Origin: PNOJ01 sp016706845
GTDB taxonomy: Bacteria > Krumholzibacteriota > Krumholzibacteriia > LZORAL124-64-63
DNA length: 64,000 bases
Direction of reading: 5' to 3'
Assembly: GCA_016706845.1 (NCBI GenBank)
Contig: JADJIV010000002.1
Coordinates: 62,001-126,000, forward strand
Shown one piece after another: positions 27,701 through 37,547 of the stretch. Made by a program: the position numbers and the translations under genes. Within the stretch, counting starts at the first letter, position 1. Every line of letters starts with the position of its first letter. The notes below the pieces were generated by a model that ran no database searches, was not told the origin of the DNA, and saw only the letters and a list, made by a program, of their open reading frames with translations.

Positions 27701-30700
27701 TCGGCACGCGCCGCACGCCCTCCCGCTCCCAGCGCGTCCCGAGCAGCTTGATCTCGGTCAGCTGGAGGTCGCGCACGGTCTCGCCCGCGGCCGGGTCGCG
27801 GTCCTCGAACCAGATGCGCAGGTGGGTCGCGGTGGCCAGCTGCGGCGTGATGCCCCCGGGCGGCACCACCGGCAGCCGGTCGCCCAGGCGGATGCGGTAC
27901 TTGCGCCAGGCGAGCCGCTGCTCGAGGTTCTCCGACACCTCCGAGGTCGGGAAGTCGCGCAGCACGTCGACCATGGCCGAGTCGGCCAGATCCACGCTGA
28001 TCGTGAAGTAGCCGTTCTTGTCGTCGAACAGGGAATCGCCGTCGAGGTCCTCGCTGTCCTCGCGGTTGTTGCCGGCCGTGCCGTTGATCCCCGGGTAGGG
28101 TTCGGCGTCGCTGCCGTATTCGGCGCTGAACCGGTCGCGCACGACGTCGTTGCCGAGGCCGACGTCCTCGCGGATCTCCCAGATGCCGTCCGGGGTGTCG
28201 CCCAGCACGCCGTCTTCGCGCTGGTAGGTCCCCGTCACGAGTCCGCCGTCCCCCGTCACGGGCCAGTAGCCGTCCTCGCTGATGTACCCGAAGTCGAAGT
28301 GCAGCGTGCCCTCCGGCGGCGCGCCCAGCTCCGTGTGCCGGAAGTCGTTGACCCAGAACTCGAGGAACTGGGCCTTGGTCAGGTCGACGCCGTTGCGGCC
28401 GAGGCCGTGCGTGACGCCGCCCCAGCTCTCCTGCGTCCACGCCTCGCCGCCGTTGGAGAGGTGGATCTGCAGCACCTGCTGCGACTCGCGCGCTTCCTGT
28501 TCGCGCAGCTCGGGGTTGAGGAAGCGGCGCTGGGTGATGTTGCGGGGCAGGAACCAGCGCGTGTCCAGGCGATGCTGCGGCGAGAAGTCGCGGCCGACCA
28601 GGTAGGCGCGCGGGTCGTCGGGAGGCACGTCCAGGCCCTCGCCGTGAGCCGGGGCGCTGGCGGGGTTCCAGGCCAGGCGGCTGATGGGCAGCAGGTCCGA
28701 GGAGTCGACCCCCTCGTAGTCCTCGACGTAGACCTCGTTGAAGGTGTTGGGGTTCGGCACGCTCAGGGCCAGCTCGCCGGTCAGGCGCACGTTGCTCTCG
28801 CGGTCGGAGTCGTGCCGGCTCAGCAGGTTGGCGAAACCGGTCAGCACCTGCGGCCGCACGGTGACCTGGCCGTTGAGGTTGCCGACGAGCGTGCGGCTGG
28901 GCTCCTCGCCCAGCTTCGCCTTGTGCCCCACCACCGCGTTGCTCTCGTAGAGCCAGGTCGTGGCGAAGCGCCTCACGCCCGACATCCATGCCCAGGTTGA
29001 AGCCCATCAGGCTGCTGTTGCCGCCGCCGACGAAGGGGGCGAACTGGTAGTCGACGGCGATGCGGGAGTCCGCCGTCATGTTCGCGGCGGCCTCGCCCTT
29101 CAGCGTGACTTCGCCGAAGGAGTAGTCGATGACGTAGTCCGTGTCGCGCACCAGCGTGCGCCCGTCGAGCGTCACCGTCTCGGAGCCCTCCTCGATATTC
29201 GAGGCGCCGAGGTTGAAGGTGCTGGACGCCGCGGCGTGCGTCGCCACGAAGCGGTACTGGGTGTATCCGGACAGCTGCTGCGAGGTGGTGTTGGGGCTGT
29301 AGATCTCTGGGATGGTCTCCAGCAGCGTGGTCTGGGGATCGTACACCGAGGAGTCGGCGAAGGCCGCGTAGACCTCCGGCGCGGCGTTGAACGGCTCCGG
29401 GAAGTCGAGAGGAAACTTCAGCAGGCCGCTCGTGAGATCGAAGAGGTAGGGGTCGTGGGCGTCGACCAGGTCGTCGTGGCCCTGGTCGCCCTGCTGGGTT
29501 TCCTGGTCGAGCCCGAAGATGCGGATCCACTTCAGGCCGCTGCCGGCGCCCGCGTTGTCCCGGTCCTGCTCGGGGAAGTTGGTCTGGGTGTTGGTCTCGA
29601 GCCGCAGATCGAAGGTGGCGGCGTCGATGTTGGTCCCGCCCAGCGAGTAGATGTTGCGCAGGACGTACTGCCACGTGTAGGGCTCCGCGTTCTGCGGCTT
29701 CAGCAGCTTCATGCGGTAGCAGAGCTCGCCCTGGAACTCCACGCGGTTCGCCTCGTCGAGGCCCGGCCTGTCGCCGACGCGCAGCCGCGAACCGTCCGGC
29801 AGGATCACCTCGTAGATGACGGCCAGCACGTCGAAGAAGCCGTACTCGCGCAGCAAATTGATCGCGACCACATCGTTGTTCTGGTCGCGGATGATCTCGA
29901 AGTTCACCGGGCGCCACAGCTCGCTGTAGCGGGCGCCCGGCAGCGCCGCCGCCACGGCGTCGGCCGACCACAGCCCGGTGCTGTCGGTCACCGCGACGAT
30001 GTTGCGGATGTCGCCGTCCTGCTGGCGGCCGGTGACCGCCAGGAACACCTGCACCGTGTTGAGGTCGATGATCTCGTTCTGCCGGTCGCGCCCGGGCACG
30101 TCGGGGCGCGCGTGGGCCACGAAGTCGTTGGGCGGCAGGTCGAGGCGGAAGAAGCGGTTGTTCAGGTACTGGTAGGCATAGATGACGTGCTCGGACTGGG
30201 TGCCGCCGGTGGAGTTGAAGGTGCGCCCGGCGCTCTCGGCCTTCTGCTTCGTGGCCAGCGCCGTGAAGTCCGCGGGACCGAACTGGCCGGTCACCTTGAG
30301 GCCGAACAGGCCCGACGCGTTGGAGCTGTAGCCCAGCAGCTGGCTGCCCGGCAGGGTCAGGCCCACGTCGCCGGTCTCGATCGTCTGGATGATCTCGTCC
30401 TCGGTGCCCTCGAAGGTCAGGCGGATCTTGGTCCCCTCCGGACCGAGCGCCTCGCTGTTGTGGTCCACCTCCAGCTTGATCTTCTCGCCGATCTGGCCCG
30501 AGAGGTTGATCTGCAGCTGCTGCTCCATGTCCAGGGACGGGAACAGGCTCTGGCTGCTGCGCCGCTCGGTCGGGGTGAAACGGTTGCTGAGCGTCGACTC
30601 GCCGGCGATCGAGATGTGCTCGCGGCCCGAGATGCGGATGTTGGTCTTCTCGCCGCGGCCGATGATCCTCTCGAGCGTGCGCGGCAGCTTGATCGGGATC

Positions 30701-31305
30701 GTCAGGTTGATCAGCCCGGTCTGCGATCCGGCGGCGCCGGCGCCGCTGCGCAGGTCCAGGTCCTTCCCGCGGGCGATCCGGTTGCGCACGGCCAGGCGGC
30801 GTTCGCGGGCCGCGACGTGGTCGTCGATGAACAGACCCACCTCGGGGGCGTCGGTGTCGCGGGGCGGGTAGTAGACGAAGCCGCCGGGCAGGTCCCGGGG
30901 GGCCTGCGTCAGCAGGAAGTACTCGGGGTAGCTGAAGACGGTCTCGAGGCCCAGCGGGCCGGAGGATTCGGTGACCGTGACCCGCCGCTTCCAGTCCATG
31001 CCCGCCGCGCTGTCGGCGAGGTACCGCAGGCGGCGGTCGAAGCGCGCGAGGGTGTCCTGCCCGACGGGATCGAAGCCGAGCGCCAGCATCCGCTCGCGCA
31101 TCACGAGCCGGTCCTCGCCCAGCAGGCGGGGATCGTCGGTGGTGCGCAGCAGGGGATCGAAGCCCCAGAGGATCAGGTCGCCGGCGGCGGCCTCTCCCGC
31201 CGCACCCAGCAGCCCCAGCGTCAGGACCAGGACAAGCGCGGGCCGGGACCACGGCGACCGCCGGCCCCGGCCCAGCCGCCGGTCGCGTTCCCGCACCAGG
31301 ATCAA
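24708..31305 (-). CDS. sprA: SprA/Sov-family giant outer-membrane translocon protein (one frameshift)
   Basis: About 2198 residues after correction, the size of SprA, the 36-strand outer-membrane pore of the type IX secretion system. An N-terminal signal (LVLVLTLGLLGAAGEAAAG) is followed by family segments such as LPRTLERIIGRGEKTNIRISG, NLSGQIGEKIKLEVDHNS, GSQLLGYSSNASGLFGLKV, YRMKLLKPQNAEPYTWQY, VNDFRHTE and RLLWYVFNPDP. The end (LGLEATFVF) is a typical beta-barrel terminus with a final aromatic. At 28978-28980 GGG should be GG; the repair joins NLGMDVG to VRRFATTWLYES. Residues about 1770-1880 are a charged insert rich in E, R, A and Q. No other T9SS gene is in the window. Confidence 0.9.
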
Positions 31306-31403
31306 CCCGCGCCTCCCGTCGGGCCGCCGCGCGCGGCCCGCCCGCCTCGTTGGAATTCCGGACCGGGGTTCCCCTTGCCGAGCGAACCCGTGGCGAAGAA
31401 TCG

Positions 31404-31432
31404 TTGTCCTGCCGGGAACCAGTGGCTACACT
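31404..31432 (+). promoter_or_regulatory. Candidate sigma-70 promoter for lptF-lptG
   Basis: TTGTCC at 31404-31409, a 17-base spacer and TACACT at 31427-31432 lie 93 bases before the lptF ATG in the 220-base divergent spacer with sprA. AGGAG occurs 13 bases before the ATG. I found no equally good promoter for sprA on the other strand. Confidence 0.5.
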
Positions 31433-31525
31433 GCGGGTTCCCGGAAAGATCCGGGCGCCGGTGAGCGTCCACGAAAGGAGTCAGGCCGCCCCTTTCAGGC
31501 GACAGGAGCGGCCGCGACGACCATC

Positions 31526-32894
31526 ATGATCCTGCTGCAACGTCATCTGCTGCGCGCCACCGCCGGACCCTTCGCGTTCGGCTTCTTCGTGATCACATTC
31601 GTGCTGATCATCGACAACCTGTACCGTTACGTCGATCTGTTCGTCACCAAGGGCGTGTCGTTCCTGGTGGCCACGGAAGTGCTTCTGTTGAGCCTGGGTT
31701 ACACGTTTGCATTATCCGTGCCCATGGCGGTCCTGATCGGGGTCCTGATGGGCGTGGGCCAGCTCGCCACGGACCACGAGATCACGGCCATGAAGGCGAG
31801 CGGCGTGGGGCTCTACGCCATCCTGCGGCCCCTGCTGTTCGGCGCCGCGCTGGTGGCGGCCGGCCTGACCGCCTACAACCACTACGTCTTCCCGGAGTCG
31901 AACCACAGGCTAGCCAACCTCTTGACCGACATCAAACACAAAAGGCCGATGATGGAGATCCGCGAACAGATGTTCACGGACCTCAACGACCGCACCACCA
32001 TCTTCGTCAAGGAAAAGGACGAGAAGACAAACGAGATCCGCGACGTCGTCATCCTGGAGCGCAGCGGCCCCGGCGACGTCTCGCCGACGATGACCACCGC
32101 CGCGCGCGGCCGGATCGTCCCGCTGCCCGACAGCAACGCGATGCGGATCGAGCTGTTCGACGGCGAGATCCACGACCTGCCGGACGACCGCGACCTGGCC
32201 CAGTACACGATCACGCGCTTCCGGCAGCACGACCTCCACCTGCGGGACGTCGAGCAGGACCTCGAGGACACCGGGCGCACCAACCGCGGCGACCGCGAGA
32301 TGAATTTCACGGCCCTGCTCGGGAGCCGCCGCCGAGGCCCGCCTCGACCGCCGCGAGACGCTGTCCGGACAGCGGGCCCTGGCCGTCGGCGCGGCGGCGC
32401 GGCAGTGGCAGCTGCTGGACGCGCCCGCGCGCGGTGGCCTGGCCGAGGCCCCGTCGGGCGATGCGGTTCAGACCCGCGGCCGCCGCCTCGAACTGCTGCG
32501 CGCCACGCGCCAGGAGGTCCAGCGCGTGCGCCGCGCCTCGGAGTTCCAGCAGAGCGTGCTGCGCTCCAAGCAGGCCCGGGAGAACGCCTACCTCGTGGAG
32601 TTCCACAAGAAGCTGGCCATCCCGGCCGCCTGCCTGGTCTTCGTGCTGATCGGGCTGCCGATGGCCGTCACGGCCTCGCGCTCCGGGCGCGGCATCTCGC
32701 TGACCCTGGCGCTGGCCTTCTACCTCGTCTATTACCTGTTCCTGGTCGGCGGCGAGCAGCTGGCCGACCGCGGGCGGCTCGACCCCGCCGTGGCGATGTG
32801 GGCGGCCGACGCGGTGCTGGCGGCCATCGGGATCCCGCTGCTCGTGCGGGCGGCCCACGAGAACTCCTGGTTCCAGCGGACGCGGAGCCCGTGA
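31526..32894 (+). CDS. lptF: LPS export permease LptF (frameshifted in this sequence)
   Basis: One of the two membrane permeases of the LptB2FG exporter that pulls LPS from the inner membrane. Starts MILLQRHLLRATAGPFAFGFFVITF; transmembrane helices at the N terminus (three) and C terminus (three: IPAACLVFVLIGLPMAV, LALAFYLVYYLFLVGGE and a final alanine-rich one) enclose a periplasmic beta-jellyroll domain. At 32321-32323 GGG should be GG; removal of one G gives LLGAAAEARLDRRETLSG and 455 aa in total. The stop TGA overlaps the lptG ATG (TGATG). The order lptF then lptG is standard. Confidence 0.93.
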
Positions 32895-33967
32895 TGCTGC
32901 TCGTCCACCGCAGCCTGATCGCCGGCTTCCTGCGCGTCCTGGTCTTCACCCTGGTCGGCGCGGTCGTCCTGTTCACCCTGGTCGATCTCGTCGACCACCT
33001 TCGCAACTTCATCGACAACCACACCGCGGCCCCGGTGCTCGCCCGCTACTACCTCAACAAGATCCCCTGGATCCTGGACACCGTCCTGCCCATCGGCATG
33101 CTCATGGCCACGCTGTTCACCGTCGGCGGCCTGGCCCGCTACAACGAGCTGAGCGCCATGTACGCCGCCGGCCGGTCGCTGCTGCAGTCCACGTGGCCGC
33201 TGCTGGCGCTGGCCCTGCTCGCCTGCCTGTTCTCGCTGTTCTGGGGCGAGTTCGTCCTGCCCGCGACCAACGCCCGGGTCGCGCGGATCTGGGAGGTCGA
33301 AATCCACGGCAACCCGGACCGCGTGCGCCCCACCAACGACGCCGCCTTCAACGGCGAGGACGGGCGCCTCTACTACGTCCGCAACTTCTCCCCCGAGCGC
33401 CAGCAGATCCGCGAGTTCCGGGTCCACACGGTCGAGGGGGCGCGCGTCGTGGAGCGGATCGACGCCGCCACCGCCGAATGGGACGGCCGACAGTGGGTGC
33501 TCGCCGACGGGACGCGGCGCCTCTTCACGGCCCGCGGCGACAGCCTCATCCGCTTCGCCGCCTACGAGTCGGGCCTGGACGGCATCACGCCGCAAACCTT
33601 CCGCGACGACCGGCTGAAGCCCGAGGCGATGAACGCCCGTCAGCTGCGGCGCTACATCGCCATGATCCGGCGCAGCGGGGGCGACGCCACGGCGCAGAGC
33701 GTCGACCTGCAGTTCAAGCTGGCCTTCCCCGTGGTGCACCTGATCGTGGTGATGCTGGGCATCCTGCTGGCCTCGAGCCCCCGCAAGACGACCGTCGCCT
33801 CGGGCTTCGGCTGGACGATCGCCATCAGCTTCGGATACTACCTGGCCATCAACTTCGGCCGCTCCCTGGGCCACAACGGCACCCTGCCGCCCTTCCTGGC
33901 GGCCTGGGCCGGCAACCTGGCCTACGCCGCGGTCGCGGCCGGGGCCTGGCTGCGCGTGCGCCGCTGA
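32894..33967 (+). CDS. lptG: LPS export permease LptG
   Basis: A 357-residue partner of LptF. Three N-terminal membrane helices (VLVFTLVGAVVLFTLVDLV; ILDTVLPIGMLMATLFTVG; WPLLALALLACLFSLFWGE) precede the periplasmic domain, and three C-terminal helices follow (FPVVHLIVVMLGILLASSP). The conserved YNELSAMYAAGRS coupling region, which contacts the LptB ATPase, is clear. Translation is coupled to lptF by a TGATG overlap. LptB and LptC are encoded separately at 46107-47482. Confidence 0.95.
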   Translation: MLLVHRSLIAGFLRVLVFTLVGAVVLFTLVDLVDHLRNFIDNHTAAPVLARYYLNKIPWILDTVLPIGMLMATLFTVGGLARYNELSAMYAAGRSLLQSTWPLLALALLACLFSLFWGEFVLPATNARVARIWEVEIHGNPDRVRPTNDAAFNGEDGRLYYVRNFSPERQQIREFRVHTVEGARVVERIDAATAEWDGRQWVLADGTRRLFTARGDSLIRFAAYESGLDGITPQTFRDDRLKPEAMNARQLRRYIAMIRRSGGDATAQSVDLQFKLAFPVVHLIVVMLGILLASSPRKTTVASGFGWTIAISFGYYLAINFGRSLGHNGTLPPFLAAWAGNLAYAAVAAGAWLRVRR

Positions 33968-34108
33968 CCGCCGGCCCGGCGCGGGGCTTTTCGCTGGACT
34001 CCTTGCCCGGGCCGCCCTAACTTCCTACTTTGATGACGTTCTGCGCCGCCGCGCCGCCCAGCCGGGCGGTGGCGCGCGGCGCCCCACCGTGACGACGGAG
34101 CCAGCCAC

Positions 34109-35308
34109 ATGCGCAAGAGCCAACTCCTTCCGGGCTCGCCGACGGCGGGACTGCGGAAGCCGAATCCGAAGAGCCGGGTCCTGTCGGCCATGCTGATCGT
34201 CGCGGCGGGCGCCGCCCTGCTCGCCGGCTGCGGCGAGGACGCGGACCTCGCCCCGGTCATCACCCGGGTCCAGGCGAACATCGACTGCGGCGTCGCGCCC
34301 ACGGAGGTCCAGTTCGTCGCCTTCGTCTCCGGCGGCGATCCCGGCGAGGACCCCACCGGCGCCAACACCAACCTGGACATCCTGTGGAACTTCCAGGACG
34401 GCACGACCGGCACCGGCTCGGCCACCCACCACCTGTTCACCGAGCCGGGCATCTACGAGGTCGCCGTGACGGTCACCGACGACGACGGCGACAGCAAGTC
34501 GTCCTTCGTGACGGTCGAGATCCGCGACGACTCGCTGACGGTCAGCGCGATGCCCGACACCACGGTCACCGCGAGCCTGGCCTACTTCCCGGCGCACACC
34601 ATCGGCGCCACCAACGGCGGCGCCGGCGGCGAGAACTTCCGCGCCCAGCCGGTCATCAACGAGATCCTCGCCTTCAACACGGTGCTCCCGAACCCGGAGA
34701 ACCTGAACCGCTTCGACCCCGTGCTGGAGTTGCACAACCCCACCAACGCCGCGGTGAGCCTCAGCAACTGGTCGCTGACCAACGATCCCTACGACCGTGA
34801 CAAGTTCCTCTTCGCCAGCACCGTGTCGATCCCGGCCCACGGCTACTACCGGGTCTGGCTGAACGGGCGCGGGCAGAGCACCGGCACCACGCAGACGAAC
34901 TTCAACCTGCTGCTGGGCTACACGGGCGCTCCCGCCGACTTCGTCGCCGACATCTACCTCTACGACGCCGGCCGGAACCTCGTCGACTCGAAACCGATCC
35001 GCAACTCCGCCGCCAACGTGTCGTTCGGCCACATCCCCGACGCCTGCACCGACGGCACGGTCCTGCTGTCGGCGACGGCCGAAGTGTGCGGCTTCGACCG
35101 GAGCCGGGGCCAGGTCGACCGCTTCGACTTCTTGTGGCGCTCCGGCAGCGTGCTGGAATCGACCTACTCGGACCGCGTGTCCTCCCACATGTTCACGGTC
35201 CAGGACGCGGGCCTGCGGCCGGTCGTGGTCTCGGTCTTCGACACCTTCCTCAGCGTGACGCGCCACGACACCGTGTGGGTCGAGGTGCTGACGCCCGCCG
35301 CCCCCTGA
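34109..35308 (+). CDS. Surface lipoprotein with PKD and lamin-tail domains
   Basis: A 399-residue protein with a long charged n-region, a hydrophobic segment and lipobox LLAGC (Cys41). A PKD domain follows (DILWNFQDGTTGTGSATHHLF and YEVAVTVTDDDGD, about 90-140). Then comes a lamin-tail domain (VINEILAFNT, PVLELHNPTNAAVSLSNWSL, IPAHGYYRVWL, about 185-310). Such domain pairs occur on extracellular proteins of uncultured Gram-negatives and probably bind sugars or proteins; the actual role is unknown. ATG at 34109 follows CGGAG at a distance; an internal ATG (residue 28) could also serve. It ends just before a bidirectional terminator. Confidence 0.8.
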   Translation: MRKSQLLPGSPTAGLRKPNPKSRVLSAMLIVAAGAALLAGCGEDADLAPVITRVQANIDCGVAPTEVQFVAFVSGGDPGEDPTGANTNLDILWNFQDGTTGTGSATHHLFTEPGIYEVAVTVTDDDGDSKSSFVTVEIRDDSLTVSAMPDTTVTASLAYFPAHTIGATNGGAGGENFRAQPVINEILAFNTVLPNPENLNRFDPVLELHNPTNAAVSLSNWSLTNDPYDRDKFLFASTVSIPAHGYYRVWLNGRGQSTGTTQTNFNLLLGYTGAPADFVADIYLYDAGRNLVDSKPIRNSAANVSFGHIPDACTDGTVLLSATAEVCGFDRSRGQVDRFDFLWRSGSVLESTYSDRVSSHMFTVQDAGLRPVVVSVFDTFLSVTRHDTVWVEVLTPAAP

Positions 35309-35336
35309 GCGCGGCAATCGGGTTGCAGGACATATG

Positions 35337-35369
35337 AAAAAGCGGGACCCCCATCAGGTCCCGCTTTTT
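35337..35369. terminator. Bidirectional Rho-independent terminator
   Basis: AAAAAGCGGGACC and GGTCCCGCTTTTT form a 13-bp palindrome with a 7-base loop between the convergent lipoprotein gene (+) and metK (-). It has a T-run in both directions and is the best terminator in the window. Confidence 0.95.
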
Positions 35370-35392
35370 CGTTGTCCGCTGACGTCGGCGGC

Positions 35393-36532
35393 TCAGCCGA
35401 CGGCCCGCTGGAGTTCCGCGATCCGGTCCGCCCGCTCCCAGGTGAAGCCCGCCTCGTCCCGCCCGAAGTGTCCGTAGGCCGCGGTCGGCCGGTAGATCGG
35501 ACGCCTCAGGTCCAGCGCCTCGATGATGCCGCGGGGCGTCAGGTCGAAGACCTTGCGCACGGCCTGGGCCAGCCGGTCGTCGGGCACGCGCCCGGTGCCG
35601 AAGGTCGTGACCATCACCGACACGGGCTCGGCCACGCCGATCGCGTAGGCGACCTGGATCTGGCAGCGCTCGGCCAGAGCGGCCGCGACCACGTTCTTGG
35701 CGGCCCAGCGCGCGGCGTAGCAGGCCGAGCGGTCGACCTTGGTCGGGTCCTTGCCGGAGAAGGCGCCGCCGCCGTGGGGCGCCCTGCCGCCGTAGGTGTC
35801 GACGATGATCTTGCGCCCGGTCAGGCCGCAGTCGCCCTGGGGCCCGCCGACCACGAAGCTGCCGGTCGGGTTGACGTGGTGGATGACGCCCGTGCTGTCG
35901 AGGTCCAGGGCCGCCAGCTCCGGCGCGATGACCTCGGCGATGATCCGCTCGCGCAGGTCCGGGACGTCGGGATCGTGCTGGGTGGAGACGACCACCGTGT
36001 GGACCCGCACGGGCCGGTCGCCCTCGTACTCCACGGTGACCTGGCTCTTGCCGTCGGGCCGCACCCAGGGCAGGGTGCCGTTCTTGCGCACCGCGGCCAG
36101 GCGGCGGGTCAGCCGGTGGGCCAGGGTGATGGGCAGGGGCATCAGCACGTCGGTCTCGCGGCAGGCGTAGCCGAACATCAGGCCCTGGTCGCCGGCGCCG
36201 CCGGGGTTGACGCCCATGGCGATGTCCGGCGACTGCTCGTCGATGGAGGTGACCACCGCGCAGGTCTCGAAGTCGAAGCCGTAGGCGGCCGACGTGTAGC
36301 CGATGTCGCGGATGGTCCGGCGCACGATGCGCGGGATGTCGACCCAGGTCTGGGTCGTGATCTCGCCCGCGATCATCGCGAGGCCGGTGGTGACCAGCGT
36401 CTCGCAGGCCACGCGTCCGTTGGGGTCGACCGCCAGGATCGCGTCCAGGACGCTGTCGCTGATCTGGTCGGCGACCTTGTCGGGGTGGCCCTCGGTGACC
36501 GACTCGCTGGTGAACAGGTGACGCTGGGTCAT
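35393..36532 (-). CDS. metK: S-adenosylmethionine synthetase
   Basis: A 379-residue MetK making SAM from methionine and ATP. Signatures FTSESVTEGHPDKVADQISD, GAGDQGLMFGYA and GGGAFSGKDPTKVDRSA are intact; the C terminus is DEAGFTWERAD. It is the last gene of the lpxL to metK train, starting 28 bases after the upstream nucleotidyltransferase stop. That leaves no room for a SAM riboswitch. Downstream lies the bidirectional terminator. Confidence 0.97.
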   Translation of the reverse strand: MTQRHLFTSESVTEGHPDKVADQISDSVLDAILAVDPNGRVACETLVTTGLAMIAGEITTQTWVDIPRIVRRTIRDIGYTSAAYGFDFETCAVVTSIDEQSPDIAMGVNPGGAGDQGLMFGYACRETDVLMPLPITLAHRLTRRLAAVRKNGTLPWVRPDGKSQVTVEYEGDRPVRVHTVVVSTQHDPDVPDLRERIIAEVIAPELAALDLDSTGVIHHVNPTGSFVVGGPQGDCGLTGRKIIVDTYGGRAPHGGGAFSGKDPTKVDRSACYAARWAAKNVVAAALAERCQIQVAYAIGVAEPVSVMVTTFGTGRVPDDRLAQAVRKVFDLTPRGIIEALDLRRPIYRPTAAYGHFGRDEAGFTWERADRIAELQRAVG

Positions 36533-36560
36533 GCGCGGGCTCCTCCGGCTCGTGCGGTGT

Positions 36561-37547
36561 TCAGGGAACCCGGCGGTCGGCCGCGACTTCGCTGTCGTCG
36601 CCGACGTTGACGCTGCCGTCGACGCCCGCGACGACCGCGCGCTCGCCGATCAGGCTGCCGGTCAGCCGGCAGCGGCGCACCTCGGCGCCGTCGCCGACGA
36701 TGGTGTCGGTCAGGTCGCAGTCCTCGATCACGGCCCCCGCGCCGATCACGACGTGCGGGCCCAGGCGCGAGCGGCTCACCCGCGCGTCGGGCGCGACCAG
36801 GCAGGGGGGCGCGACGCCGGGCGCCGCGGCGGCCGCCGCCGGGTCCGCGTCCAGCAGGGCGCGGTTGGTCTCCAGCCAGGTCTCCCGCTTCCCGCAGTCG
36901 AACCACTCGCCCACCGGCTGCACCGAGAAGCGGCAGCCGTCCGCGAGCATGGCCTGCAGGCCGTCGGTCAGCTGGTACTCGCCGCGGGTGCGGCGGTCTT
37001 CGGCCACGATGCGGTCCATCGCCGACCAGAGGCGGGGCGCGTCGCGCAGCAGGTAGGCCCCCACGATGGCGAGGTTGCTCGGCGGCACCTCCGGCTTCTC
37101 CACGAAGCGCAGCACCTCGCCGTCGCGCAGCTCGACCACGCCGAAGCGCCGGGGGTCCGCCACCTCGCGCACGGCGATGCAGTTGTGCGGATCGGCGAGC
37201 AGGCGCCGGTAGTCCGTCTTGACGATGGTGTCGCCCAGGATGCAGAAGAAGGGCTCGTCGCCGATCGCCTTGCGGGCGGTCCAGACGGCGTGGCCCAGGC
37301 CCAGCCGCTCGCTCTGCTCGACGCAGGTCACCGGCAGGCCGGGGTAGGCGCCGGCGGCCCAGGCGCGCACGGCCTCGCCGCAGTAGCCGACGATCAGCAC
37401 GACCTCGTCGACGCCGGCCTGCAGCAGGTCGTCGATGATGTGGCCGAGGATCGGCTTGCCGGCGACCGGCAGCAGGGCCTTCGGCTTGTTGTGCGTGTGC
37501 GGGCGCAGGCGGGTGCCGGAGCCGGCGGCCGGGATCAGGGCCTTCAC
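36561..37547 (-). CDS. Sugar-phosphate nucleotidyltransferase with left-handed beta-helix tail
   Basis: A 328-residue enzyme that activates a sugar 1-phosphate. GTG start at 37547 with AAAGGA upstream, overlapping the previous TGA by 4 bases. The N-terminal half is a nucleotidyltransferase (LIPAAGSGTRLRPHTHNKPKAL, FCILGDTIVKTDYR, FVEKP, GEWFDCGKRETWLETN). The last 85 residues are hexapeptide repeats (APDARVSRSRLGPHVVIGAGAVIEDCDL). This is the long RmlA/GlmU-like architecture, distinct from the short rfbA at 13609. The substrate could be glucose, mannose or glucosamine 1-phosphate. Its position after a phosphoglucose/phosphomannose isomerase favours a hexose feeding surface glycans. Confidence 0.85.
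   Translation of the reverse strand: MKALIPAAGSGTRLRPHTHNKPKALLPVAGKPILGHIIDDLLQAGVDEVVLIVGYCGEAVRAWAAGAYPGLPVTCVEQSERLGLGHAVWTARKAIGDEPFFCILGDTIVKTDYRRLLADPHNCIAVREVADPRRFGVVELRDGEVLRFVEKPEVPPSNLAIVGAYLLRDAPRLWSAMDRIVAEDRRTRGEYQLTDGLQAMLADGCRFSVQPVGEWFDCGKRETWLETNRALLDADPAAAAAAPGVAPPCLVAPDARVSRSRLGPHVVIGAGAVIEDCDLTDTIVGDGAEVRRCRLTGSLIGERAVVAGVDGSVNVGDDSEVAADRRVP

Noticed and set aside
24513..29000. A 1495-codon open frame on the plus strand opposite sprA, and another at 28960-31464
   Set aside because: They lie antisense to sprA, are built of A, R, V, Q and D in the way GC-rich shadow frames are, and show no domain motifs. The SprA reading on the minus strand is coherent over the same DNA.
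32300..32340. Programmed ribosomal frameshifting in lptF and similar genes
   Set aside because: The sites lack a shared slippery heptamer or downstream structure, and frameshifts occur in unrelated housekeeping genes; errors in G/C runs explain all of them.
36533..36560. SAM riboswitch before metK
   Set aside because: Only 28 bases separate metK from the previous gene and no aptamer-like structure fits.
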